Assembly: GCA_001247695.2 (NCBI GenBank)
Contig: LGRX02034703.1
Location: 46,549 to 110,548 of the forward strand
DNA length: 64,000 nucleotides
Direction of reading: 5' to 3'
DNA from: Cymbomonas tetramitiformis
Lineage: Eukaryota > Chlorophyta > Pyramimonadophyceae > Pyramimonadales > Pyramimonadaceae
Shown: piece after piece, positions 10,026-22,800 of the stretch
How positions within the stretch are numbered: the stretch's first letter is position 1
How the letters are laid out: every line of letters begins with the position of its first letter
Notes under the pieces: generated by a model
Databases searched by the model: none
Seen by the model: the letters and a program-made list of their open reading frames with translations, nothing else
Told to the model about the DNA's origin: nothing
Program-made: the position numbers and the translations under genes

Positions 10026-11571
10026 CTAGGAAGTGGCTCGACCATCAGATGGAGGCGGGGTTGGAGTCGGAATTGGCGTAGGAGCTGACTGTGACTGCAG
10101 CTGCCGATACCACTCCGATTGCTCCACCTCGGCCCATGCTGCAAGACAGTCGGGATCCAGGAGGTGAGTCTCGGACTCAGGGGTACTGGAGACGTGCTTC
10201 CATTCCGGGCGGGGGTTTCCTGAGCCCGCAGGCCTACTGCGGTATGCCAGGAGGGCCGCGTCCACCACGCCCCGGTCCACCACCCACGCATGCGTCTCCA
10301 TCTCCGGGGTCATCAGCATGACTGGTGGCTGTGCCACAGTGCCCCCCATGTCAAGGTACTCCCTCAGTGATACCCCCAGCATGAGGATAGCCTTGTAGAA
10401 GAGGTCAAGGCCCCCATCTGCAGCCGATCTGACCGTGGCCGTCGGCATTCCGAGGGGGTATCCAGTGTTCCCCCAAGGCTGCGGTACCCACAGAGTGTGC
10501 CCATCTCGAGTGGCCAGTAGAGCCCGCCCTCGATACCCACCTTGACCAGAAGGAGGGGGAAGGGGAGGTCTCTCTGGTGACCCATCACGACCTCCACCAT
10601 CATGCCCTGGCGCTGGCAACGCAAACGCGCTACCAGGAGGAGGTGGTGGTGGTGGTGGCCCACTGGGCGGTGGGGGTGGCCTCGCGGTTGGCAAGGGAGC
10701 AGCTGTTGAAAGTCCAGATGGTGCACATCCCCCATCGCCACCTCCAAGAGCTGGTGCAGCAGGGTCATGCGCAGGGGGAGGCAGCTCCGCTGAGGGCCCG
10801 CCAGGCGTCACTCCACCAGGACCATTAACGGTTCCGTTTGCCCCACGGAAGCTCACGTGTCGAACGTCAGCGGTCGAGTCAGTGCCTGGGGTGTGGTCAG
10901 CAGGGGGTCCTTCAACAGACCCGAGAACCACCACCGTCTCCAGGGACTGTCTTCGTAGCCGGGCCAGTTGACGGGAGCCAGCGGTCTCGCGCTCTCGTGT
11001 GGCGCTGCCCTTGCCCGACATCTGCTGCAGGGTCACGTTCCCGCTGCTGGCTCCAGCTCCTCCTCTGCCGCCGGGCTGCTCAATTTGCACCCCCCACATT
11101 GGGGGCCACCACCGCAGTCAGGGGGGCAACACCAGCTCGCTGCTCCATGTGTGTCTCCCCTGCACCCTCTGTCGGTGGTTCGTCCTCCAAGAGTGCATGC
11201 TCCGCAGCCACCGCCTTCCAGCGACTGAAGTGACCCCCGTTGGGAACTCCGCACTGGTGGTCTTGGCCAAAGGCGCTGTCTCAGGGCGGGGAGCTGAGTC
11301 GGGAGCGGGCTGCTTGTCCCCCTCCTGGCCGTGAAACTCCCGCAGACACTCCCGGAAGGTAGCCGCGAGGGCTGCTGGAGTGAGCGTCTGCCCCTCGTCA
11401 CGCTCTCGTCGCCGCAGCCTCCGTTTCCGCTCCTTAGAGTCGCGGTGTCTGCGAGCACGGTCACTCAGGTCGCCACTCTGCTTGCTCGTGCCCGACTTGG
11501 ACGACTTCGAGGACCTCGAGGATGATGACGACGACGCCTGCGAGGTAGAGGAGGGGCCAAGCGAAGGAGGT
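10026..11571 (-). pseudogene. amino-terminal Gag-like region, proline-rich, stops and shifts
   Basis: A 357-codon frame from an ATG at 11099 has a long polyproline tract (PPPPPSGPPPPPPPP) and ends in an acidic/Trp-containing region. The same frame upstream, to 11571, is open except for a TGA at 11118-11120. It encodes a Ser-rich and strongly basic stretch (KERKRRLRRRERDEGQ) and a helical segment (AALAATFRECLREFHGQEG). A second frame in the same area also reads sensibly, so at least one frameshift is likely. The open region is cut off exactly at the foldback element at 11573, which implies interruption of a longer gene. Confidence 0.5.
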
Positions 11572-11813
11572 ATGTTACACCCCTGTAACTGTACACGTGA
11601 ATTTAGGGAGTATTAGGGCGTTACATGTGCTGTACTATTTTGAGAATATTTTTCAATAGCCAATAAAATAGGGTAACGAAAAAAATGAAACCCAAATTTT
11701 CATTTTCAGATCTAACGTATTTATTTTTCACGTATTTTAGTACAACATCACTCAGAGGAAAAAACGTGACTAATCTGTACCTAATTCGGACTTTTTAGGT
11801 ACCTGCATATCAC

Positions 11814-12060
11814 AGTTTAAGTATCTATTTGACACCAGTTAAACACAGTTTAAGTATCTATTAGACACAGTTTAAGTATCTATTAGACACAGTTTAAGTA
11901 TCTATTAGACACAGTTTAAGTATCTATTAGACACAGTTTAAGTATCTATTAGACACAGTTTAGGTATGATTTAGACACAGTTTAGGTATGATTTAGACAC
12001 AGTTTAGGTATGATTTAGACACAGTTTAAGTATCTATTAGATACAGTTTAGACATCTGTT
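11814..12060 (+). repeat. 22-bp tandem array in left foldback arm
   Basis: About ten units of the type GTTTAAGTATCTATTAGACACA, including three with the variant GTTTAGGTATGATTTAGACACA. The right arm carries the complement. Confidence 0.9.
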
Positions 12061-12988
12061 AATAACCGTTTTAGTACCCGCTAGGTGCTTATTAGGCATT
12101 GTTTAGGTTCCTTCTAATCACCGTATGTTTTATTCGCGCGTATATATGCTGATAATAACCGTTGAGAAATGAGTACAGCTAACCGTTGAGAAAATAATAT
12201 TGCCGTACGTGACCCAATTCAGAAACCAATACTACTAACCGTTGAAGTCAATATAATATATTTTATCGTTATGCTTGCAAGTAGTATTTGACTCTCACTT
12301 TAGTATTTGAGTCAACGTATTAAATAAGTTGGCACGAATTGTTACCGTTGCGTCCATGCAAGAACTACTCGAAATTGTGAAACTATGTGTCTAACAGCAC
12401 AACATAAACTGCACATGCACAGAGCAAACAATGCACTGGGTGGGTGACTAGGCATTCGAAACAGCACAAAGCATATGAATGCATCTCAGGAAAGTAAACA
12501 CGTTTATTACAACATAAAATTTGACACTTACAGTCTATAGTAGTTTACGTTCTCGGATTCTACAAAGCTATTCTACTCGAGTAGATCTACAGATCTTCTA
12601 CTGTGCTTGTACCACAAGTCAGTTTAACAAAATCGTCTAGCAGCGCAACTAGCTAAAGGCGGTCCCAGCGTCATCGACAGGTGGACCGTATCGACATTCC
12701 ATCAGCAGTCGGTTACCAATTCCAGCGAAATCTGCGGTTGCACAAAACAAAAGCCAGGCCTTGTTAGCACAAAAATACTATAAATAACGGAAACAGAGCT
12801 TATTACAATAATTACAATACACGCAGCAGAGCGAACATGCACAAACAAGTCGTATATATCAACAAGCTCACCTGCGCTTTTTCCCAGTGATATTCTTGAT
12901 GCTCCCCGCCCTATGCGCGCTGCCACTCAAATATCACAGTGTTAGCATTCAAAACAAATACACATCACAGAAAACTGAAAATCTCAGC

Positions 12989-13058
12989 GGGGTGAGTTGG
13001 CTTCGAACCAACAACTCCCAGCCCGATGGGCTGGTGAGACGCACAAATCGACCACCCC
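12989..13058 (-). other. tRNA-like sequence, left arm
   Basis: On the minus strand GGGGTGG pairs with TCACCCC as a 7-bp acceptor-like stem. CCAGC/GCTGG flanks a 7-nt loop, and GTTGG-TTCGAAG-CCAAC is a perfect T-arm with the box B word GGTTCGAAGCC. The D-arm is poor. The anticodon loop CCATCGG lacks the usual U33, so a functional tRNA is unlikely. A tRNA-derived SINE-like origin is more plausible. Confidence 0.55.
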
Positions 13059-13751
13059 CTTCTAGGCAATGAACACCAGGCCTGTATGCGCACGTATGCT
13101 AGTAAACAACAAAGTACATGCTACTCGTGCAAAATATAATAATGACAAAAAGGAAAGCTCAAAGGAAATACAACCAAACCAGTGCTCTATACTGCTTTGC
13201 AGCGGTTGACGGCGTGGGCTGGACAACGTTTGTGCGGCTAATCGTTGCTTCTATCTTTTGTCTACACGTGAAGAGCTACAGCGGTCAGCGCGGTTCTCCA
13301 TGGCGGACGATGTCGTTCGAATGATATCTGGATCGATATTTGTGCCAGGCTGCCAACCCATTTTGATTCGATCGGCATTTATTTCGATCTGACAGCACAC
13401 GCACCAGTAATCGACGATGTTGAATATATCGAATCGAGATATGATACTACCATGATCGTCCGCGGCCTGTTGACCTGTAGCTGTTCATGGGTACAGGGAA
13501 GATAGAATCAGATAGAACGTTTAACTACAATCATAAACGCCGTTCAGCTCGGGCCGCCAACCGTTGCAAAGCAGTACCGTGCACTGGTCTGCTTGTATTT
13601 GTTTTTGTAGGCTTTCATGTTTGTGATTGTGTTTTCCACGAGCGGCTCGTATTTTGTTGTTTACCAGGTTTGAGTGGTGTTTATGGGTGTCAGCTTTGCT
13701 GTGCTTACTGGCATTCGCGCGCACGCATGCCTGGTGTTCATTGCGTAGAAG

Positions 13752-13829
13752 GGGGTGGTAGACACAGTAGTATGTGCGTCTCTCCAGCCCATCGGGCTGG
13801 GAGTTGTTGGTTCGAAGCCAACTCACCCC
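13752..13829 (+). other. tRNA-like sequence, right arm
   Basis: Inverted partner of 12989-13058 with the same acceptor, anticodon and T-arm pairings. Here the D-region is longer and AGAC/GTCT can pair, giving a more complete cloverleaf of 78 nt. Box B GGTTCGAAGCC is at about 13809-13819. Same caveat about the anticodon loop. Confidence 0.55.
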
Positions 13830-14936
13830 GCTGAGAATTTCAGTTGTCTGTGTTGTATATTTGTTTTGAATGCTAACACCGTAATATCTGAGTGGCAGCG
13901 CGCATGGGGCGGGTAGCATCAAGATAGCATCAAGAACATCACTGGGCAAATGCGCAGGTGAGCTTGCTGATATGACTTGCTTGTGTGACATGCTCGCTGT
14001 GCTGCATTTATTGTAACCTCTGTTTCCGTTATTTCTATTATTTTTGTGCTAACTAGGCCTGGCGTTTTGTGCAACCGCAGATTTCGCTGGAACTGGGAAC
14101 TGCTGCTGGCATGTCGACACGGTCCGCCTGTCGATGACGCTGAGACCGCCTTTCGCTAGTTGCGCTGGCTGACGACTTTGTTCAAGTGGCTAGTGGTATA
14201 GTCTTAGTAGAAATTCTAAAGAACTTCTCGAGTAGAACAGTGTTGTAGAATCTTACACATAGTAAGTATCAAAATTTATGTTGTAATAAACGTGTTTACT
14301 TTATTTGCTGAGATGCATGCATAATTATGCGTTGTTCTGTTTCGTGTGCTTAGCTACCCACGCAGTGCATGCTCGCATGGCATACAGTAATGTATCACTG
14401 CATCTGAAACTTCATTTTGTTTGCTGCATGCAAGAATAACACGGCTAGGAAAGCATGCAGTATGAGTTATCAGCTCTAAGAGTTATTGCGTGGGCGCAAC
14501 GTTGATATCAGTTGACAAAACGTTGACTGGTCAAAGATTGATCCGAACATACCAAGTAAATAAATTGTTGACTTAAACGGTTAATAGTAGTGGTTTCTCA
14601 ACGGTTAGTAGTATTTATTTCCCAACGGTTACGTATAGTATACTTATGTGTAATTTAGTGTTCGTTTCTCAACGGTTACATGTAACAGTATTTGCTTCTC
14701 AACGGTTACGCGTGAGTCAAAAATAAACCTCACCAACTCGTAAGAACCTGTACTAAATACAACCTAGCACATTGAATATCCAATAGGTGATATATGATAT
14801 AATGCATCGAATAGCAAGCAATGATATCTCGTGGCGCGAATGCACTGCGCGAATAAAACATACGGTGATTAGAAGGAACCTAAACAATGCCTAATAAGCA
14901 CCTAGCGGGTATTAAAACGGTTATTAACAGATGTCT

Positions 14937-15062
14937 AAACTGTATCTAATAGATACTTAAACTGTGTCTAATAGATACTTAAACTGTGTCTAATAGATAC
15001 TTAAACTGTGTCTAATAGATACTTAAACTGTGTCTAACTGGTGCCAAATAGATACTTAAACT
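14937..15062 (-). repeat. 22-bp tandem array in right foldback arm
   Basis: About five units, complementary to the left-arm array. The left array is longer, so the arrays expanded or contracted independently after the palindrome formed. Confidence 0.9.
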
Positions 15063-15180
15063 GTGATATGCAGGTACCTAAAAAGTCCGAATTAGGTACA
15101 GATTAGTCACGTTTTTTCCTCTGAGTGATACAACTCCGTATACCCCTAGATATTACACACCTGATATTTAGGGTGTTACA

Positions 15181-18100
15181 CGAGATATGACCATGGTCAT
15201 TATGTTTTCTGATACCTTAATAGGTATGAAATCATAATTTGAAATAAAATGGGGTCGGAATTTCAGTTTTGAAATTTATCGCCAACGATTTTTACCCATT
15301 TTCCACCTTTTTTGGCCATTCAAATATTTACCTCAGTAATATATCTCGGTGTGTGTGGAAGTTGCAAGTTACAGAACTAATGCAACTTATCTCACTTTTG
15401 CACATGATAATTTTCATGGCATAATAGTGAATATCTCTGATGATCAACATCTGTGGTTGATCATAAATATGGGTTTTACTGATTTGAAACCCATGGAAGT
15501 TGGTTCACTTCCCGATGATTTATTAGGTGTATCAACTGTAAGCGGATTAACCACTTAAGTGATAACTTGTCAGAACCTATGATATATTTGGGCATATGGC
15601 TGTGCACTGAGAGCATATCAAAGTGATATCTCTAGATTCCAAATATATCAGGACACAGCTTGATAATAATCTAAGCAGTTCAACACAACACAATGTGTGT
15701 GTGTGTGTCCACAACAACCTCTGTCAGTTCAATATGTAAGTACTGATCTGAGTATGTACATCCTTATTGTGCTGATCATTTCTGAATCAATTGTCACAAT
15801 GCAGTGTGGTTGTTGTTCTTGCTCCAGCGATGATATGTAGGACGTGTGGACAATGCTCAGCAGTGACCAGCTGCTATATGAGCATTGTATGATGCCTTCG
15901 GGTCTGGAGATTTCTCCATCCAGCCCTACAGCATGTTGGATTATTCTGTCCCCATCTATCGCCATCACTTGACATCCAGTTGTTATCGTGATCAAACTGG
16001 ATGGTACTATGTATCATGTATTGATATGATTATTGATTATTGCACTTTCGAGTCAGTGCATTATCAATCTACATAGTAGTGTCGGTGATAATTTATTACA
16101 CTTGTGAATCAGTGTAAGGTCATATATTTAATGATGCATAAGTGATGCATAAGTGTAGTGACTTGTTCAAGCAGTGACTTATGTTCATGTACTTGCTGAT
16201 TGAGTATATGTAAGTGTGTGTGGAATTGTTCACTATACACACTTGTATACAGGTGATTAATAGTATTACAGTATACCAAGATGATTTGTCATGTAGGATG
16301 ATCTGTATACCAAGTACTGAATAAATCTAACATGATATATATATATCAGCTTAGTGGTGATTGTAATCCTGCATACTCTCATTTACAGTAATGAGTTGCT
16401 TGGTTTATTTCACATGTAGTTCCGGTGAGCATTCCATTCAGTGATCCACCATAGAACGAACATGCTCATCCCAAATCCTTCGTCAGAGCATGTCGAGCTA
16501 ATTATGGTGTTAAGATCACCTTCAGGCACCTTACACTTACTACATGGGTTCCAATATAGCTTACATGCATTGCAGTATGCTTTGTGCGATGTATGATGTA
16601 TTGTGATGTGATGCTATATGTCCCAGTTGTTATCGTGATCAAACTGGTTTGTACACTACAGCTGTTATCGTGATCAAGCTGTATGAATAATGCATGCACA
16701 TATCACAGTGATGCAGTTGCTCAGTATAATAATGTACATGTGATGTAATGCACATCTGCTGCATGCACTCAGTATATACTCAATGATGGTGTATACTGCA
16801 AGTATATGTGTGTATGTGTGTGGTGCTGCAGGTATTATAATCTCCGCACACTCGAATTTTACACACACTATGATGTTGCTGCAGAGTATTCAATGATCTG
16901 TCATGTTGAGCGTGTATGTGTGTGTAAGCTACTCGCACAGCATGTATGCAGTTCACACTCTTAATTGCAAGTTGGTATACGAATCTGACAGTGAATAGAT
17001 TATAATATCTCAGCAAGCATCAGAGTATTGTATGGCATGCTGCAATATATTGTCATCATGCGTCCGTTCATGATAATCCCAGTAAGTATACACATATTCT
17101 GTCAAGGATATCGTGACGCGCGCAGATGATGCATCAGTGATCATTGCAACTATCAATAATGACGGTGTTTTGATGACATTTTGTATGCTGACATCGTCAT
17201 CAAAAAACTGCAAAATGATCATCGTGTACAGTAAGCGATTTATTGCGATCATGAAAATCGTGTCGGTGCGCGTTGCTGATAATGAACACATCTTGTCGCA
17301 GTATGTATAGCACATGATACAAGTGCTATTTTTCGCGCGGATCATGATTCCGATGATGATTTTTGTGTCCGCGTCTCATATTGCGAATTTCGTACAACTG
17401 CGAATCGTATCTGCGCGTACATGTGATCGCTGCGCATATGTATGCCGCATGCACACCTTCTCGCGCTGTATAGGTGACGATCAGCTGCGATGTACGATCT
17501 GCGATTGTGAATATGACGATATATCCTCGCGCACAATATTTGCTTATGCAGCGGTCAGTATATGCAGTATATCGGTATTTGTGCGATTGCGACGCCAGAT
17601 GTTATTCGCGCTCCGCAACCTGCATACACAAAATATTCGATATCTATGCTGCACTCACACTAGAGTTCTCGTTCTCGCCTTGACGAGCAGAATACCAACT
17701 GATAAGGTCTCACAAGCGAGCCGTAAGATATATATGATATGATAAGATAGCACGGATGTTATTGAACAGTAACAACTCGTGCAGCGTAAGAGCGGGTGAT
17801 GAGTGCAGTGCTTCGTCCGAAGATACTGCTGTAGCACAACGCTACCTCATCTATACCGAATGCCTCACATCTCATAGATGACACCGCTATTGGGTTGTGA
17901 ACCCAAGGCATTGGTTGAACGACTAGTATCGGCTGAACGAATAATGCGTTCGCCATATGATACTCGCATGCTTGTTCAGAACATGCTAGAAGCGAAGATG
18001 AGTTCTTCTCCGAACCATTCGGTACTTCAAGATAGCATCTTGCTTTGCCATCTCGAGTCCGACATACTGGCCTCTCGATGACATGTGTCATTCAAGTCTT

Positions 18101-18580
18101 ACCTTGAATAAATGACAGATGATATGACTTATCATCTCGATGACATGTACAGTCATAGTCGACCGTACTGACGACTGTCTGTCATTATAATATATGACAT
18201 GACTCGACATGACATGACATGACATGACATGACATGACATGACATGACATGTCTGACAGGTATGACACGTATGACATATATGACACGTATGACATGTATG
18301 ACATGTATGACACATGTATCATCGGTCATAACCCTGACAGTATGATAGTACAGTAGTATGACCGTATTGTATGACGGTCATCGTGTCAGTCCGTCGAGAG
18401 TTATTATTTTCTGCTTTCCAAGTCTGAGAGACCAACTCAGTGATCTCTCTTTATTCACCACTCTGAGCTCACAGATTATTTCCCCAACCGTTCGCTCAGG
18501 CAATGTCACATCCACTCACTAATTTCCCTAATAGTTCGCTACTCTTATTCTCATCGAAATCAGGACCCCCTATTCTGGGT
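15181..18580. repeat. gene-free block packed with short perfect hairpins
   Basis: No credible gene. From about 15440 to 18380 the sequence is a chain of short inverted repeats. Examples: 15851-15887 (CAATGCTCA/TGAGCATTG enclosing GCAG/CTGC), 15973-16003, 16005-16078 (three nested stems), 16623-16647, 16658-16682, 17168-17205 (TTTTGATGAC/GTCATCAAAA), 17890-17906 (TTGGGTT-gtg-AACCCAA), 17925-17964 (nested AGTATC, GGC and GAACG stems), 18010-18022, 18028-18042 (CAAGAT-agc-ATCTTG) and 18360-18379. Three hairpins share the identical 13-nt loop GTTATCGTGATCA with different stems. This could be a structured non-coding RNA, a cruciform-forming region or a cluster of hairpin elements. Confidence 0.8.
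18198..18310. repeat. GACAT-type pentanucleotide repeat
   Basis: A pure run of TGACA units (about 18205-18250) is followed by degenerate decamers such as TGACACGTAT and TGACATGTAT. Confidence 0.9.
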
Positions 18581-18880
18581 GTCTCAGCAAGTACGTCGTG
18601 CCTCCTGGCACAAGCAGTGCATTGAGCAGCTCGTTAGACACCATCGACCTGAGAGGTATAACCGCTTGCTAGGAGGGGAGGTTTCGTCGGTTGACGAGCT
18701 CGGACCTCGTGGCGCCGCATTGCTCTTTGCTATACAGCAGCACATCAACAAGTTTGCTGGAATGTTGGTGGCATTATCAGTGACGAGGTACCGAAAATTC
18801 TGCTCACCGTATGCACTTGCGGTATGCGTGCCATTTCTGCCAATATACGAGCTATTATAGCGGGAGGTACGAGCAGAGGG

Positions 18881-19048
18881 GTTGCATGCTACAGAGGCCA
18901 GGTTGCATGCTGCCGACGAGTGGTTGCATGATACAGACGCCTGGTTGCATGCTTCCGATACTTGGTTGCATGCTACAGATGCCTGGTTGCATGCTACAGA
19001 TGCCCGGTTGCATGCTACATATGCCAGGTTGCATGCTACACATGCGGC
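18881..19048. repeat. 21-bp minisatellite, eight units
   Basis: Eight adjacent units begin GGTTGCATG, with variable following bases. The period of 21 keeps reading frames open on both strands. On the minus strand (18584-19156, 190 codons) it reads as heptads like ACNQASV. No start context or family is recognised, so protein coding is unproven. Confidence 0.9.
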
Positions 19049-19164
19049 TGCCACGAAATCAGAATATGCCGGATGTATACCAATGACGACTATAAAGTCA
19101 AATCGCACAAGGGGGGGGGTCGAGTCATGCCTGACCAAGCCTGCCACGCCGACCACGCGTCAAG

Positions 19165-19850
19165 CACAAATGCCCATTTTTAAGGGGTTATGCCGAGGGG
19201 GCTGAATGCCGATTTTTTTAAAAATCAGAAAGTCGTCCCCAGGTAGCATTTGGAATTGGAATATTGGGGACATATAATGGTTAGTCGATAGGCATCGATC
19301 ACCCCCCAGAAACACCCCTGCTATTCTGACCTCCACGGCATTTTCCCAATTTCGACGCATATTGGGTAAAATTAATTCCGATTTTTCAGAATTAAAAATA
19401 AGGCGGTTTTGGAAAAATTCGGGAGTCACCTTCACGCGCGACTTTCGGGCGCCCCACTTCATCAACGCAGGGTCCATGAGGTAGGCAAAAGGAGAACTGG
19501 TCGCTGGGCCGGTCTGGGCGCAGGTGACACCGCTATTGTGTCACTAGTCTACTTGACTACTTGAGCTGCTTGAGACCTTGAGCCCTTGAGAATCCCTACC
19601 CAGTGAATGTCTCACTTTATTGAAACCGGTCTACTCACCATCTTATGGGAGCAGCCGAGCTGCCTCGCGCACTGCCACAACTTCTATGGAACCGAGGTGA
19701 CATGCGCGCATGCGCGAGCGACAGGTTCGGGCGGTCTTGGCGACACCACGCCCGTTTTTCGTTGCCCCTTAATTTATGAGCATTACTATAGATAACAATC
19801 GATAACTTAGCTTTTAGTAGAAAATTAAACGCCAATTCCGGGCAATGCGG
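19165..19850. repeat. dispersed repeat family A, copy 1
   Basis: Diverged from 22900-23620 but collinear. Both hold a GGGCTGAATG(C/A)CGATTTT block, then TTTCGGGCGCCCCACTTC, then CTTGAGCTGCTTGAGACCTTGAG, an ACCCAGnGAAT word, a stretch ending TAATTTATGAGCA, and finally AATTCCGGGCA-like sequence. No open frame is shared convincingly. Confidence 0.7.
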
Positions 19851-22800
19851 AAAGCTCGCTATATAGATATCTACAAATTGAATATGGCCGTAGAATCATT
19901 TGAAAGTTGCATGATACAGAGGTGCAGAGCAGTATCTAAGAACATGGTATAACACTATTGCCGGCTATCCGACGTAATTCGTTACTGTCTTGGGTGACAA
20001 TGGAAAATGCTGATTAATCACTGCCTGTCTAATGGAGGAAATGCGATTACCATCAGTGGCAATTGGTATTCGTAGCTATGCGCATACAGGGTACTGATCA
20101 TTCAGCCGCGATATTCCTTTAACGATCGGACAAAACAAAAACAGAAAATAAACGCGCGTGCGTGCAAGGCATTCTCAGTCGGGTGACAATGCGCGGACGC
20201 ACTTGTACTAGAGTTATCATCCAGCCGAAATCCAACGCGAAAAGTGGTGCGCATTGTCGCATCCACTCAAAACGAAGATGCGATAGGAGTAGGCGAAAAC
20301 GCAGCTCCTCATTCAATGTTGTCCATCGACACGTCGACATCAGTCGCACAAACACAGCGATCGTCGCCAATAGCGGAAAGTGACGTTGAAGCAACTTCGA
20401 TGGATAAAACTCAAACCTCCGATGGCTATGTTGATACGATAAGTGCCCATCAGCGGATCCATGCCGACGGTGGTTGCCGCGATGCTGCGCAGGAAGACGA
20501 GGGCGTAAGCTTCTTCTATAATGTATGGTATTGCGGTGTCCATCCATCGTTCGATGGTATATATTGATATATACGGTGTATAGTGGAGTATGCGTATAAT
20601 TATATTGTTATATATGCGGCCTTGTAAAGCTTTACCAGCGAATGCAGTGTAGTCGTCGCGCGAGACTGTACATATCGATAGCTGCAAAGTGTGTTGTGTT
20701 GACGGCATCAATTCTTCCACATATAGACACAAATAGAGCGAATTAGCGCGTGCTCAATGATTGTGTATTATATTTCATGTTATTGCTGTCACGTCGCTGT
20801 TGGTTTTTTGTTCTGGCATATGCAGTATCCGTGTGCATCTCAGGTGGTTGCAGCGGGAGTGTCATCATTTGATGCGAGTGGCAGGCTTAAGCGGTGTTGA
20901 TGAGCGCGTTGTCTTGCTATACAAATAATATATCGGTTCACTATGTAGTGAAGTATGTTGCATCTGATGAAAATATTGTGTGTGTTCGTGTGCATGTGAG
21001 AGTACGTGCGTCATCATGAGCATGCCCACGTTGTGTATAACAACGATGCGACGCACATCATGAGCATGCCCGCATTTCATACAATTGACGACTGTTAGCT
21101 GAGCGATTTATATTCGACCACAACCAAAACAAGTACACCCCCCGCACACACACACACACACACACACACATATGTACACACATACACACAAGCACACACG
21201 CGCGTGCACGCACGCATGCACATACCACACAGAGATACGTGTTCAACAGTGTCCTCGATTGTAATCTGTGCGCTCTACCAATGCATGCAGCTTGCATCAA
21301 TATTCACGTCTAGATACACATACGCGTATAATCGAATGACACGATAATCAGAATATTATCTATCCATGGCCGTGATTAGTAGCAATTCGATTAGTATAAT
21401 ATGCATTCAGGTGTAGGCTAGCAGGAGGGTACGTGACATTATTTCCTATGAAACAACCACGCATCTGCATGGTGATGTGCTGATGCAACACCGCTGATGG
21501 TAATTGCTAATTGGCAGTATTCTTGCCACAATCAGAAGCAGGCTACACTACACAGGAGAACGTCTATGGCACATATACCCGTGCTCTCATTTGTCGCAAG
21601 CATGGCTGGCCCAGGCTACCATCGAACTTTTCTACTCAGTGGCATCATGGGGTTTTGCACAGCACTCTCTCTAAAGGTATGTTTCAAAAACACAATATGT
21701 GGGAAACTGGGAACAATAATGTGACTTTGCTTGCTGATTCCAAGCTCGTGTCGGCTAAGTTCGTAGAAGATTTATACACATTGCACCAATCGGGCTGTAT
21801 ATAAACCTACTACTTTTGTTATCACAATGCGGCATGCATCATCACAATTATGCACTAAGTACAAGATAATGTGCAGGTTTGTTGGTGTGGATTTCCGCTA
21901 GCTGCTGATGCACACTTGACAGTGAGCCAATAACATCGTCAGTATGAGCGATGAAACTATGTATTGCACTTATTACCGCAAATAGATGTTCCCAAATGTG
22001 GGTGATTTCCCTAAACCGGTGTTTCAATGTTGGCTGCCGTATCAACCTAATGGAGCCGTACTAATCACAGTAGATATCTTAGGACTATAGCGCTCTCTCA
22101 GATTCTTTACAAGTCCATCAAACATACATGAAAGTGAAAATGACGGGGTTCGTTTGTGGTCATCGTATGGGGCACGTACCAGATAACATCAGCCGCAGCA
22201 AACACTTGGAAGCTTCTATGTATTTTACCTTGTATAACCGCTCTACTGTTGCTGGTCTCTCGCTCTCTCTTTCTCCCTCCCTCCCTCCCTCTCTCTTTCC
22301 TCCACACACCAATGTCATGATAACAAGATGGGTTGTTTGCTCATTGATGCCTTATTGCACTGATGTGTGCATCCTCAACGTGCGTTATCATTATTCAGCC
22401 GTACGCGTATTGAAAATCCATATAATGCAATAACTCTCAGTAACAGATGAACACCCGAATTCAACACGGATGTATCGTGGATGGGACATTGCTGGCGTGC
22501 GCGCGGCGTGTTTGCATATCAACGGTAATGCACATGCACAGCAGGTAGGTGTGTTTATGCAAAAACTTTTGATATGCATATTTGTGTACACTTTGTCACA
22601 CTACGTGTATAAGGGATCACAATGCGTAAAACAGACGCACCCACTAAAACAACAGACCCTGGAAGACTTCGGGACGGTATCAACCACCGCGAAGGGAAGA
22701 TAGGTTATATATTCCGACGAGACGTGGGACAGATATTGTCCCAAACAATCTCAAGAGATGCAACCGGTGGGCACACCTCGATCCTTGAGTTACATTCGAT

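Larger units (their letters stand above)
5162..11571 (-). mobile_element. decayed Gag-bearing retroelement, no polymerase seen
   Basis: A GC-rich minus-strand series of broken frames reads, 5' to 3', a basic/proline-rich region, a Gag capsid-like region with a CCHC zinc knuckle, several unidentified frames, and a second Cys/His motif near 6040-6075. Frameshifts and in-frame stops separate the pieces. I find no protease, reverse transcriptase, RNase H or integrase motif and no clear LTR pair. It could be a non-autonomous derivative or a heavily deleted LTR element. Its 5' side ends abruptly at 11572, where the foldback element begins, so that element probably inserted into it. Confidence 0.6.
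11573..15180. mobile_element. 3.6-kb foldback-type element
   Basis: Its termini are TGTTACACCCC on the left and GGGTGTTACA on the right, an imperfect inverted repeat. The whole unit is a diverged palindrome with arms of roughly 1.65 kb (11573 to about 13220 and about 13535 to 15180) and a spacer near 310 bp. Matching landmarks in opposite orientation include the 22-bp repeat arrays, the CTCGAGTAGA region, the GTTTTGTGCAACCGCAGATT region, a tRNA-like sequence and AATGAACACCAGGC. No transposase frame is present, so it would be non-autonomous. No exact target duplication is obvious. It sits at the edge of the broken Gag frame. Confidence 0.75.

Noticed and set aside
5413..11464. Plus-strand frames of 100-190 codons opposite the Gag-like region
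   Set aside because: They are antisense shadows in GC-rich DNA. The capsid and CCHC motifs place coding on the minus strand.
12989..13829. Functional tRNA genes
   Set aside because: The anticodon loop CCATCGG lacks the invariant U33, the D-arm is poor, and both copies lie in a repeat. I call them tRNA-like only.
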